From NCBI GenBank assembly GCA_934247225.1, contig CAKQJE010000001.1, positions 1-64,000 on the forward strand: a DNA stretch of 64,000 nucleotides, in the 5' to 3' direction. Under the pieces are notes generated by a model. The model was given only the letters and a program-made list of their open reading frames with translations, was not told the origin of the DNA and did no database searches. This stretch comes from an uncultured Clostridia bacterium. GTDB lineage: Bacteria; Bacillota; Clostridia; Christensenellales; Borkfalkiaceae. This document shows, piece by piece, positions 25,290 to 33,449 of the stretch (within the stretch, counting starts at the first letter, position 1; each line of letters begins with the position of its first letter). Made by a program: the position numbers and the translations under genes.

Positions 25290-28200
25290 ATGAAGTTCAG
25301 ATTTAAAAGGATAAAAACCTTAGCTATTCTTCTTTGCTCGCTTCTCGCGGCGGTTTCCCTGTCTTTCGGCATAAGCGGAATTTACGGCGCGAACGCCGAA
25401 ACGGTGACGACAATCGTAAATCCGGGGCTTGAAGACCTTACGAACAATATGCCGACGGGGTGGTCGACGTGGATAGGGTTAAACGAGCAAAACGAATCGC
25501 TCGCGAACGTGAAGTTTTCTGTCGTCAGCGGAGAGGAGGCTTACAAAGGCGTTTCGCTTAAAGTCGTCAATCTTTCGAGCAACAGCCTTATAAGGGGCGT
25601 TGTGAACAGCTCGGAATTTGCGGTAGATGGCGGAAAGACATATCTTCTTTCGTTCTATTATCGTTCCGAGTCGGATACGGCGACAAGCTCTTTATGTATA
25701 AGACAGTATACGGCAGACGGCAAAAAAACACCCAACACTTATCTTTGGGTCGACTCCGCAACCGTTACCGGCTCAACGAGCGGTTACAGACTTATTTCCG
25801 CGGTTTTCACGACGGACGCCACCGCCAAAAAAGCTCAGATTCAGCTTGATATCGCGCCTACGGGCGAAAAAGGCGTTTATTACGACGAATTTTCTATCGA
25901 ACAGCTCGGCGAAATAACGTTTAACGGCGGATTCGAAAGAAAGGGCAATATGACGACTCCGCTCGGCTGGCTTTTGTCCAACGGCTCGGATTTCTCGTTC
26001 AGCGACGAGATTTATTACGACGGAGCGACTTCCGCGCATATCGTAAGAGAAGACTACGCTTCGGCGTTCACGATGACTTCGCTTGCAAAAGTAGACGTGC
26101 GTTCCGCAGGTTCTTACGATATCGGTTTCCGCATGCGTTCCGAAAACTCGAAAGGTTCGAAAGCGACGATAACCGTAAGTTATTACGGTACTGCGGGAAA
26201 CGTGATAGGCACGCAGACAAGCCCGTACGTTTACCTTAAAAACGGCGAAGGACTTTCCGATTGGACTAACGTGTGGATAAGGTATATTGCGCCGCAAGGC
26301 TCGGTTTCCGTAGGGATTACGATAACCGTTTCCAAAGGTAAAACCGATTGTTATATCGACGGCGTGTTCTGCAAGGAATCGGGCAACGTAGCTTATATCG
26401 AGGACTTTGAAAGCATTTCGGATGAGGGGATTCCCGACGACTACGTAGCCGAACCCGAATCGTTCAAGGACGGAAAACTCGTTTTAACGGGCGGAAAACA
26501 GGCTAAAACGGAGACGATCGCTCTTCTTTACGGCAACGGTTATTCCATAACGGGCGAATGCGTTACGACGGGCGGGGCGAAACCCGTTATCGAACTTAAT
26601 TGGCTCGATTACAACAGAAAACTTCTCGAAAGCAAGAAATTCGAGCTTAAAACGACGAATAACGAGTTTTTGGCGGAATTTATCGAGCCGCAGGGAACTT
26701 ACGTCGAGATAATTTATAAAAACGAAGGCAACGGCACCGTTTCTTTCGACAATATCAGAATAGATAAAACTTACGATCCGAAGACCGCGGGCAGCGGTTG
26801 GGAAGCCAAATGGGTATGTTTCCCGTATGCGGACGTGGCTTACGGCGGAGCGTATATGTACGCTTATTACCGTAAGACGTTCACGCTTACCGAGCCTGTC
26901 GTCTCGGCTCAGATTCAGCTTACGGGCGACGACGTCATCACGACGTACGTAAACGGAACCGAACTTTCCGATCCCGGCAAAAACGCCTGGGCAAACGTGC
27001 TTGTAGCTTACATCAAAGATCAGCTCGTCGTAGGCAAAAACACGCTCGCGTTCGAGGTTTACAACGAGTCTTATTACGGCGGAGTGCTTTTCGATCTCGA
27101 ACTGACGCTCGAAAGCGGTAAGAAAATGCGCGTATACTCGGACGGAACTCTTCTTTCGTATAACGGCGGATCGGAGAAACTATCGACAAAGGATTGGATA
27201 AAAAGCGATTACGACGATTCTAAATGGAAATCCTGTTTCGTTATCGGCGCGCCGCCGTGCATGCCGTGGGGCGAAATAGTTTATAAACAGAGCGCGGAAT
27301 CGTTGCCGAAAGTCACGATAAAGAGCGCGAAAGTCACCGAAGCCGCAAACGCGGGCGAAACGGTGGAATTCACGTTCAACGCAAATATCAAAGAGCAGAT
27401 TTCGGGCGATATTTCCTTTAAAGTCAATTTCAGAAGCAAATACGTTGCCGACGAAGACGAAGTTATGGAAACATGGCTTATTCCGACCCTCGTTTCGGGC
27501 AAAAAATCATCCGAATGGGTTATCGGCGAGGATAATATCGTAACTTACAGGGTTGAAGTTCCCGATTATCTCGATTCGGGCAGCTATCAGCTTCAATTCG
27601 ACACCGAAGAATTTTCTATCACGAACAGCAGATACGCAAACAACATCATAAGAGGTAAATACGTCGCGATAACGACGAGCGACGTCGTTTTAACAGAGAG
27701 TCATCTCGAAAAAGAGAACGGAAGAGTTCAGCTTGTAGTAAACGGCGAAAAGGTTGCGCCGATGATGTATCTCCGCGAACAGAAAACCGTTTTCAAAACG
27801 GAGTACGCAAGCGGAATGTACGGCGCGGACGTAGACCTTATGTGCCTTCCCAACTGTCGTATTTATAATATGAACAGCTCGGGTTCGATGTGGACGGGTT
27901 ACGGAAAATACGATTTCTCGGCTCTCGACGGAGTAGTTTACGAAACTCTTCAAGGCGCGCCGTCCGCTAAACTTATGCTTATGCTCGACGCGGATCCGCC
28001 GGATTGGTGGTTTAAACTTAATCCCGACGCTTACGCCGTGAACAGCAAGGGCGAAAAAGTGGGCATAAGCTACGCTTCCGAAAAATGGAGACAAGACGTA
28101 GGCGTGTTCTATCAGGCTCTTTTGGAGCATGTTCTCGCTCAGCCTTACGCGGGGCATATGTTCGCCGTTAAAATCGCGGCGGGCGCGACGTTCGAGTGGC

Positions 28201-30008
28201 AGTATTACGGAGTTACGCTTTCCGAGTGCGCCGATTTCGGAGCCGACGCGCTGAAAGCTTTCCGCAAATGGCTTAAAGAAAAATACGTGACCGACGAAGC
28301 CCTGGCGACTGCCTGGGGCAAAAAGGGTATCACCTGCGAAACCGCGACCGTTCCGAGTTATGACGACAGAAAGGCTTTGACAAACGAAACCCTTCTCGAC
28401 GGAAAGGCGCAGAGAAACGTTATCGATTTCCACACGTTTATGTGCGATATGACGACGGACAGCATTCTTTATCTTGCAAAAATCGTCAAAGAAGCGATAG
28501 ATAACAAATGGATCGTCGGAACGTATAACGGATATCTCACGCACGGACTTACTTACGAAGGCAACGGACTTGCGAACGCTTCGATTTCGAGAGTTATAGC
28601 TTCGCCTTATATCGATTTCCTTTGCTCGCCTATCTGTTACGACGAAAGACTTCTCGGCATGAGCGCGTCCTATATGATGATGGTGGACACGATCATAACG
28701 GCGGGCAAGCTCCCGATAATCGAGTGCGACAGCCGTACCGTTTATTTCGACAGCAAGACTACAAATCCCGCGCTTCTGGGCGAATGGGGCAAAACGTACA
28801 CGCTTAAAGAGTCTGTCGAAGCTTTGAAGAGAGATTTCGCGAATATGATGATCAAAGGCGCGGGTCTCTGGTGGTACGATATGTACGGCGGCTGGTTCGA
28901 CGATCCCGAAATCTATTCAATGATAAAAACCGCGAAAGCGGAATGGGACAGAGCGGTGTCTAAGCCCGTTAAGAGTACTTCTAAAATAGCGTTCGTTGTC
29001 GGCGACGACATCGCGACGACTCTCGCGTATTCTTTCGACGGAACGTATCATTTCCTTTACGAGGCGTTATACGAACAGAAAGAAAGTCTCGGTCATATCG
29101 GAACTTCTTACGATATGCTTTACCTTTCCGATATCGAGGACGGCTTCGCGAGAGATTACGACGTATATCTTATCCTTGCGACGAACGTTACGGATAAACA
29201 GAAAGAAGCGATCGGCAAATATCTCAAAAAGAACGGAAAAACGATAATCTGGGTAGGCGTTCCCGGCATTTACGGCTCGGACGGCACTATGTCCGTCGAT
29301 TACGTTTCCGCGCTTACCGATATAACGCTCGCAAAAGCGCCTTCGTCCTATTACGGCATAAAAATCGTCGGAAACGACGCTTACACGAAAGGACTCGACG
29401 GCAAGCTTTACGGCAGAATAAATTCGACCAAAGTCGACCCGATGCTTTACGTAAACGATAAATCCGCGGAAACGCTCGGTAAAATTTACAACAGCGATCT
29501 CACGGGTCTCGCCGCGAAAGCCGTTCAGACAAAAGACGGCGGATACTATATCTCGATTTACTCGGCGGTTGGTAATATCCCCGAAGAACTTCTCAGAAAT
29601 ATTCTGAGAATTTGCGGAGTCAAGCTTGTGGAAAGCGAAAACGACGTCGTGTTCAGAAACAGCGATTACGTGTCGGTGGCTTCGCCTTACGGCGGCAAAA
29701 AGACGATAGAATTCGACTCGAAAGTAGACGTTTACGACGTTTTCAAAGGCGAATATATCGCTAAAAACGTAACTAAGGTTGAGGTTGAAATGGAAGCGGG
29801 AACCACGCTTTTGTTAAGAGCCGAAAAGCATTCGAACGGTACTAAGCCCACGCCCGGCGACTCGTCGGACAGCGGCGACAGCGGAAGCAGCGGCAAGGGT
29901 CCGCACAAAGGCTCGTGCAACTCGGCTATCGGCAATGTTTCCGTCGGCTTGGGGCTTCTCGTTATATCCGCCGCGGCGGTAGCGATTTTCAGAAGAAAAC
30001 GCGGTTAA
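25290..30008 (+). CDS. Large secreted GH42-like glycoside hydrolase with Gly-Cys tail
   Basis: A 1572-residue exported enzyme. After the signal peptide (~1-33), residues ~40-370 hold two CBM-like beta-sandwiches (YYDEFSIEQ, CYIDGVFCK), then a third (~380-500). At ~510-620 there is a rhamnosidase-N/jelly-roll-like module (YYRKTFTL, DVITTYVNGTEL). The catalytic part (~830-1240) resembles the GH42/GH14-type barrel: PMMYLREQ, LMLMLDADPPDWW, GATFEWQYYG and LPIIECDSRTVY contain Glu residues suited to catalysis. A trimerization-like domain follows (~1230-1400: FVVGDDIATTL, YDVYLILATNV). The tail is HKGSCNSA, a hydrophobic stretch and FRRKRG. Probably a beta-galactosidase-like exo-enzyme on the cell surface; substrate unknown. 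The AAAGGAG lies 12 nt upstream. Confidence 0.7.
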   Translation: MKFRFKRIKTLAILLCSLLAAVSLSFGISGIYGANAETVTTIVNPGLEDLTNNMPTGWSTWIGLNEQNESLANVKFSVVSGEEAYKGVSLKVVNLSSNSLIRGVVNSSEFAVDGGKTYLLSFYYRSESDTATSSLCIRQYTADGKKTPNTYLWVDSATVTGSTSGYRLISAVFTTDATAKKAQIQLDIAPTGEKGVYYDEFSIEQLGEITFNGGFERKGNMTTPLGWLLSNGSDFSFSDEIYYDGATSAHIVREDYASAFTMTSLAKVDVRSAGSYDIGFRMRSENSKGSKATITVSYYGTAGNVIGTQTSPYVYLKNGEGLSDWTNVWIRYIAPQGSVSVGITITVSKGKTDCYIDGVFCKESGNVAYIEDFESISDEGIPDDYVAEPESFKDGKLVLTGGKQAKTETIALLYGNGYSITGECVTTGGAKPVIELNWLDYNRKLLESKKFELKTTNNEFLAEFIEPQGTYVEIIYKNEGNGTVSFDNIRIDKTYDPKTAGSGWEAKWVCFPYADVAYGGAYMYAYYRKTFTLTEPVVSAQIQLTGDDVITTYVNGTELSDPGKNAWANVLVAYIKDQLVVGKNTLAFEVYNESYYGGVLFDLELTLESGKKMRVYSDGTLLSYNGGSEKLSTKDWIKSDYDDSKWKSCFVIGAPPCMPWGEIVYKQSAESLPKVTIKSAKVTEAANAGETVEFTFNANIKEQISGDISFKVNFRSKYVADEDEVMETWLIPTLVSGKKSSEWVIGEDNIVTYRVEVPDYLDSGSYQLQFDTEEFSITNSRYANNIIRGKYVAITTSDVVLTESHLEKENGRVQLVVNGEKVAPMMYLREQKTVFKTEYASGMYGADVDLMCLPNCRIYNMNSSGSMWTGYGKYDFSALDGVVYETLQGAPSAKLMLMLDADPPDWWFKLNPDAYAVNSKGEKVGISYASEKWRQDVGVFYQALLEHVLAQPYAGHMFAVKIAAGATFEWQYYGVTLSECADFGADALKAFRKWLKEKYVTDEALATAWGKKGITCETATVPSYDDRKALTNETLLDGKAQRNVIDFHTFMCDMTTDSILYLAKIVKEAIDNKWIVGTYNGYLTHGLTYEGNGLANASISRVIASPYIDFLCSPICYDERLLGMSASYMMMVDTIITAGKLPIIECDSRTVYFDSKTTNPALLGEWGKTYTLKESVEALKRDFANMMIKGAGLWWYDMYGGWFDDPEIYSMIKTAKAEWDRAVSKPVKSTSKIAFVVGDDIATTLAYSFDGTYHFLYEALYEQKESLGHIGTSYDMLYLSDIEDGFARDYDVYLILATNVTDKQKEAIGKYLKKNGKTIIWVGVPGIYGSDGTMSVDYVSALTDITLAKAPSSYYGIKIVGNDAYTKGLDGKLYGRINSTKVDPMLYVNDKSAETLGKIYNSDLTGLAAKAVQTKDGGYYISIYSAVGNIPEELLRNILRICGVKLVESENDVVFRNSDYVSVASPYGGKKTIEFDSKVDVYDVFKGEYIAKNVTKVEVEMEAGTTLLLRAEKHSNGTKPTPGDSSDSGDSGSSGKGPHKGSCNSAIGNVSVGLGLLVISAAAVAIFRRKRG

Positions 30009-30038
30009 TAAACAATAAGGAAAACAATAAGGACTTTC

Positions 30039-30123
30039 CGCGGAACCGAAATTTTGTTTAAAATTTCGGTTCCGCGAAAGATAAAAACGGGGTATACCCC
30101 GTTTTTCCCCGCATTCTGCGGGG
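30039..30123 (+). other. Three consecutive hairpins before the ABC importer genes
   Basis: (a) CGCGGAACCGAAATTTT pairs with AAAATTTCGGTTCCGCG, 17 bp, loop GTTT (30039-30076). (b) A perfect 24-nt palindrome from 30083 to 30106 with AAAAACGGGG / CCCCGTTTTT arms; its T-run could end transcription partly. (c) CCCCGCA-TTC-TGCGGGG (30107-30123). Hairpin (b) is the only one with a terminator-like U-tract. Partial termination between the surface-enzyme gene and the importer is likely. Confidence 0.65.
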
Positions 30124-30165
30124 AAAAAGAAACCATTAAAGGCAAAAAAAATAAGGAGCAGAAAA

Positions 30166-31524
30166 ATGTCAAAATTCAAAAAATTACTTGTAGGAGCGCT
30201 CGCGCTTTGCATGACTCTTTCCGTAGCCGCTTGCGGCGGCGGAAGTTCCGACGGCGACTCGAAAGGCAACACGACTTCTTCGGGATCGAATTCTACTTCC
30301 GGCGGCAACACAAATAAAACCGATTTCACCCTTCAAATTTACACAGGCGGTTACGGCGCGGAAATGTGGAAATACGTTGTTCAGATGTTCGAAAAAGATC
30401 ATCCCGAATACAACGTTATCCCTATGTACGGCAACACTGTAAACGACTCGATGAAAGAAGATTGGAGAAACGACAATCCCCCCGATTTCGTTTATCTCGA
30501 CGGTAATCTCGAAAAAGAATCGTGGCTTCAAAACGGCATGCTTTACGACTTCACCGAATGGCTCGAAACGGCAACGGTTGCGGGCGAAGAAGACGTTAAG
30601 ATAAAAGACAGAGCGATGATGGATTATGCGTTCAAGTATACCGACAAGAGCGGCAAAACCATTACATACGGTATGCCCCTTCTTCTCGGTTCGTACGGTA
30701 TGTGGTACGACAGCGCGTGGTTTACTCAGAAGGGTTGGACGGTTCCGACGAATTACAACGAGCTTTCCGCCTGGGTAGACTCCAACGCCTCGACAGCCGC
30801 CGCCGCGCTTATTTATCCCGGTCAGTACTCCGGTTATCTCGTTCAGGGTATGATTCTTCCCGCGCTTGCGGAAGTCGGCGACAAATTTTATGACAGAGTA
30901 GAGAACGCCCGCGACGCAGAAGTTTACACTTCCGCGGAATTCAAGGCGGTTATGAATCGTTTTGCGAGTATCGTTCAGAAGAGCAACGCGGTCGCAAGCT
31001 GTCAGTCGCTCGATCATATCAAATCTCAGATGCAGTGGCTCAACCATAAAGCCGCGTTCATTCCGAACGGTCTCTGGCTCAGAAAGGAAATGGCGGATCT
31101 CGAATCTATCCCCGACGGTTTCGAAATGAGATACGCTCCTTCCGCGCTTAACGTAAATCAGCAGGTAATCATCGCGTCCTCTCAGACGTGCGCGATTGCG
31201 GAAAACGCTCAGAACAAAGAAGCCGCGCTCGAATTCGTAAGATATCTGTATCGTACGGACGTAGCGCAGAAGTTTGCGGAATTTTCCGAGTCTCCGTCGG
31301 CAACCAACGTCGAGCTTGACGAGTCCAAGGTTTCGGAAGTTCTTAAATATGCACAGTCGATTATGAATAATCCCGCTTATAAGCACGTTCTTCACGTCGG
31401 AAGCTGGGGCGGTGTAGACTCCGTATTCAATCAGGGCGTAAACTCTATCGTCACGGGAAAGAAAACGGTGGATCAGGTTTGCAACGAGCTTGCGGAGCAG
31501 GCAAGAAAACAGCTTGGTAAATAA
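30166..31524 (+). CDS. ABC sugar importer, substrate-binding lipoprotein
   Basis: A 452-residue extracellular solute-binding protein of the oligosaccharide (CUT1) class. The lipobox LSVAAC has Cys23, so it is lipid-anchored outside the membrane. A Gly/Ser/Thr linker (~24-47) precedes the two-lobed fold, with typical segments MFEKDHPEYNV, PPDFVYLDG, YGMPLLLGSYGMWYDSAWF and a C-terminal helix with GKKTVDQV. It should capture a mono- or oligosaccharide and deliver it to the two permeases encoded next. AAGGAGCAG precedes the ATG. A stem-loop right after the gene probably raises its mRNA level over that of the permeases. Confidence 0.92.
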   Translation: MSKFKKLLVGALALCMTLSVAACGGGSSDGDSKGNTTSSGSNSTSGGNTNKTDFTLQIYTGGYGAEMWKYVVQMFEKDHPEYNVIPMYGNTVNDSMKEDWRNDNPPDFVYLDGNLEKESWLQNGMLYDFTEWLETATVAGEEDVKIKDRAMMDYAFKYTDKSGKTITYGMPLLLGSYGMWYDSAWFTQKGWTVPTNYNELSAWVDSNASTAAAALIYPGQYSGYLVQGMILPALAEVGDKFYDRVENARDAEVYTSAEFKAVMNRFASIVQKSNAVASCQSLDHIKSQMQWLNHKAAFIPNGLWLRKEMADLESIPDGFEMRYAPSALNVNQQVIIASSQTCAIAENAQNKEAALEFVRYLYRTDVAQKFAEFSESPSATNVELDESKVSEVLKYAQSIMNNPAYKHVLHVGSWGGVDSVFNQGVNSIVTGKKTVDQVCNELAEQARKQLGK

Positions 31525-31535
31525 TTCGATATGTG

Positions 31536-31567
31536 TTTCCGCGCGCAAAATTTTTTGCGCGCGGAAA
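31536..31567 (+). other. Stem-loop between binding-protein and permease genes
   Basis: TTTCCGCGCGCAAAA pairs with TTTTGCGCGCGGAAA, about 15 bp. The position is typical for 3'-end stabilisers that give binding-protein mRNA an excess over permease mRNA. There is no U-tract after it. Confidence 0.6.
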
Positions 31568-31623
31568 TATACAAAAAAGACGACTTTATCGTCGACTATT
31601 CAACAATCAAGGAGCGACAAAGG

Positions 31624-32568
31624 ATGACGAAAAACCGTAAATTAAAAATAAACAGCAATATGACGTTATCCAAATGGATATTTTTTGCCGTGACATGCGG
31701 CGTAGTTCTTGCACTTTATATAATCTTTTGCGTTGTCCCCATTTTGCAGTCCGTAAAAATGAGCTTTTTCAGCTGGGACGGATTTTACGACAAAGCGGGA
31801 AATTATAAAAATTTAGAGTATTTAGGGTGGAAGAATTACACCGAAGTCTTTAAGGATACCGAATTCTGGGTCGCGCTTAAAAACGACCTTGTCATAACGC
31901 TCATAAAAGAGGTTCTGATTTGCTTTTTAACGGTTCTTTTCGCGGTTACGCTCACGAGATTCCGTATGAAAACGCCCGAAGTGGTGTTTTATAAATTCGT
32001 TTTCTATGTTCCGAACGTCATTTCCACGATAATCATCGGTTCGCTCTGGGGCTTTGTGTTCATGCCGTCAGAAATGGGGCTTATGAACGCGATATTCTCG
32101 TTTTTTAAAAGCGGTTTCGATATCGATTGGATAGCGCAATACCCGCTCGGCGTTATAGGTTTTGTCGCAAGCTGGTGCGGCGTGGGGCTTTTTATGCTCA
32201 CGATGATAGCTTCCATTCATCAAATTCCCGGCGAGCTTTACGAAGCCGCGAGAATTGACGGCGCGGGCGAAATGAAACAGCTTCAGTACATAACGATGCC
32301 CGCAGTGTGGCTTCAAGTAACGTTTATGGTCGTTTCCATTTTGTATCAGTCGCTCGGCGGAAACTTCGCGTTGGTCAACGTCTTTTCGCCGGACGGAAGC
32401 GTTATGGTCATGGGGCTTTACGTTTATATTAAAGGTTACGTCGGTACGGGTTCCAATCCGCTCGAAATCGGATATTCTTACGCCGCGGCGCTTATCATGC
32501 TTTTAATAACCTGCGTTATTTCCCTTTCGGTTAAATTTGCAATGAACAAGGTCGGTGAGTCGTTATGA
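31624..32568 (+). CDS. ABC sugar importer permease, MalF/UgpA type
   Basis: A 314-residue inner-membrane permease with six predicted helices. The ATG at 31624 has AAGGAG upstream; the longer frame lacks one. The EAA loop that docks the ATPase reads EAARIDGAGEMKQLQYITMP (~222-241). It forms a heterodimer with the next gene product, whose start overlaps its stop by 4 nt. No ATP-binding subunit is encoded in the window, so the pair probably uses a shared MsmX/MsmK-type ATPase, as is common for CUT1 importers of Bacillota. Confidence 0.92.
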   Translation: MTKNRKLKINSNMTLSKWIFFAVTCGVVLALYIIFCVVPILQSVKMSFFSWDGFYDKAGNYKNLEYLGWKNYTEVFKDTEFWVALKNDLVITLIKEVLICFLTVLFAVTLTRFRMKTPEVVFYKFVFYVPNVISTIIIGSLWGFVFMPSEMGLMNAIFSFFKSGFDIDWIAQYPLGVIGFVASWCGVGLFMLTMIASIHQIPGELYEAARIDGAGEMKQLQYITMPAVWLQVTFMVVSILYQSLGGNFALVNVFSPDGSVMVMGLYVYIKGYVGTGSNPLEIGYSYAAALIMLLITCVISLSVKFAMNKVGESL

Positions 32569-33446
32569 AAGAGCTTAAAGTTAAAAATCGCAAAAATCGC
32601 GTAGAGGAAAAATCGCTTACCATAACGAGAAATATCGTAAAAGTTTTCCTTATAATATGGACCGTTCTCATCATTTTCCCGCTTTTGTGGGCGTTTGTGA
32701 GTTCGCTAAAAACAAACCTGGAATTCAGTATGAACGCCTGGACGTTGCCTGAAAAATTGCAATGGGCGAACTACAAAAAAGCATGGGAAGGCGCAAGTTT
32801 TTCAAAGTATTTCTTAAACAGCCTCTTTTTAAGCGCCGGAACGGTCGTTTTGTCGATAATAATGACGGCGACTTCCGCTTACGTCGTGGGTAAATTCATT
32901 CATCCCGTCGTGAAATCGATCGAGGTGTTCTATTCGATATTCATGATGGTTCCGCAGGTTCTTCTTTTAATTCCGCTTTATCAGATGTGCAAGAGAATGA
33001 ATCTGACAAAGGACAACGTCGTTCTCTTCACTCTTATGATCACGAACGCGCTTCAAGGCGTACCGTTTTACGTATTCCTTTTAACGCCGTTCATGCGGAG
33101 CATAAATAATTCCATTCTGGAAGCGGCGGAAATCGACGGCGCGAATCAATTTCAGGCATTTATAAGGCTTATCGTTCCGATGATAGTTCCCGCTATATTC
33201 ATGGTAGGACTTTTGAGCTTTGTAGGAATCTGGAACGAATATGTTATGAGTATTACGTTTATCAAAGATCAGAGCAAATACACTTTATCGAAAGGCATAA
33301 ACGAACTTATGAACGACAGAAGCGCGGGCTACACGCTTAAATTCGCCGCGCTTATAATCGCTATGCTTCCCATTTTGATCGTGTACGCGATATTCCAGAA
33401 ACCGCTTCAAAACGGACTTTCTTCGTCCGACGGCGTAAAGGGTTGA
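32565..33446 (+). CDS. ABC sugar importer permease, MalG/UgpE type
   Basis: A 293-residue partner permease with six helices and the EAA loop EAAEIDGANQFQAFIRLIVP. The start overlaps the first permease by 4 nt, and the GH106-like gene follows after 3 bp, which ties sugar import to intracellular hydrolysis. Confidence 0.92.
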   Translation: MKELKVKNRKNRVEEKSLTITRNIVKVFLIIWTVLIIFPLLWAFVSSLKTNLEFSMNAWTLPEKLQWANYKKAWEGASFSKYFLNSLFLSAGTVVLSIIMTATSAYVVGKFIHPVVKSIEVFYSIFMMVPQVLLLIPLYQMCKRMNLTKDNVVLFTLMITNALQGVPFYVFLLTPFMRSINNSILEAAEIDGANQFQAFIRLIVPMIVPAIFMVGLLSFVGIWNEYVMSITFIKDQSKYTLSKGINELMNDRSAGYTLKFAALIIAMLPILIVYAIFQKPLQNGLSSSDGVKG

Positions 33447-33449
33447 GAT

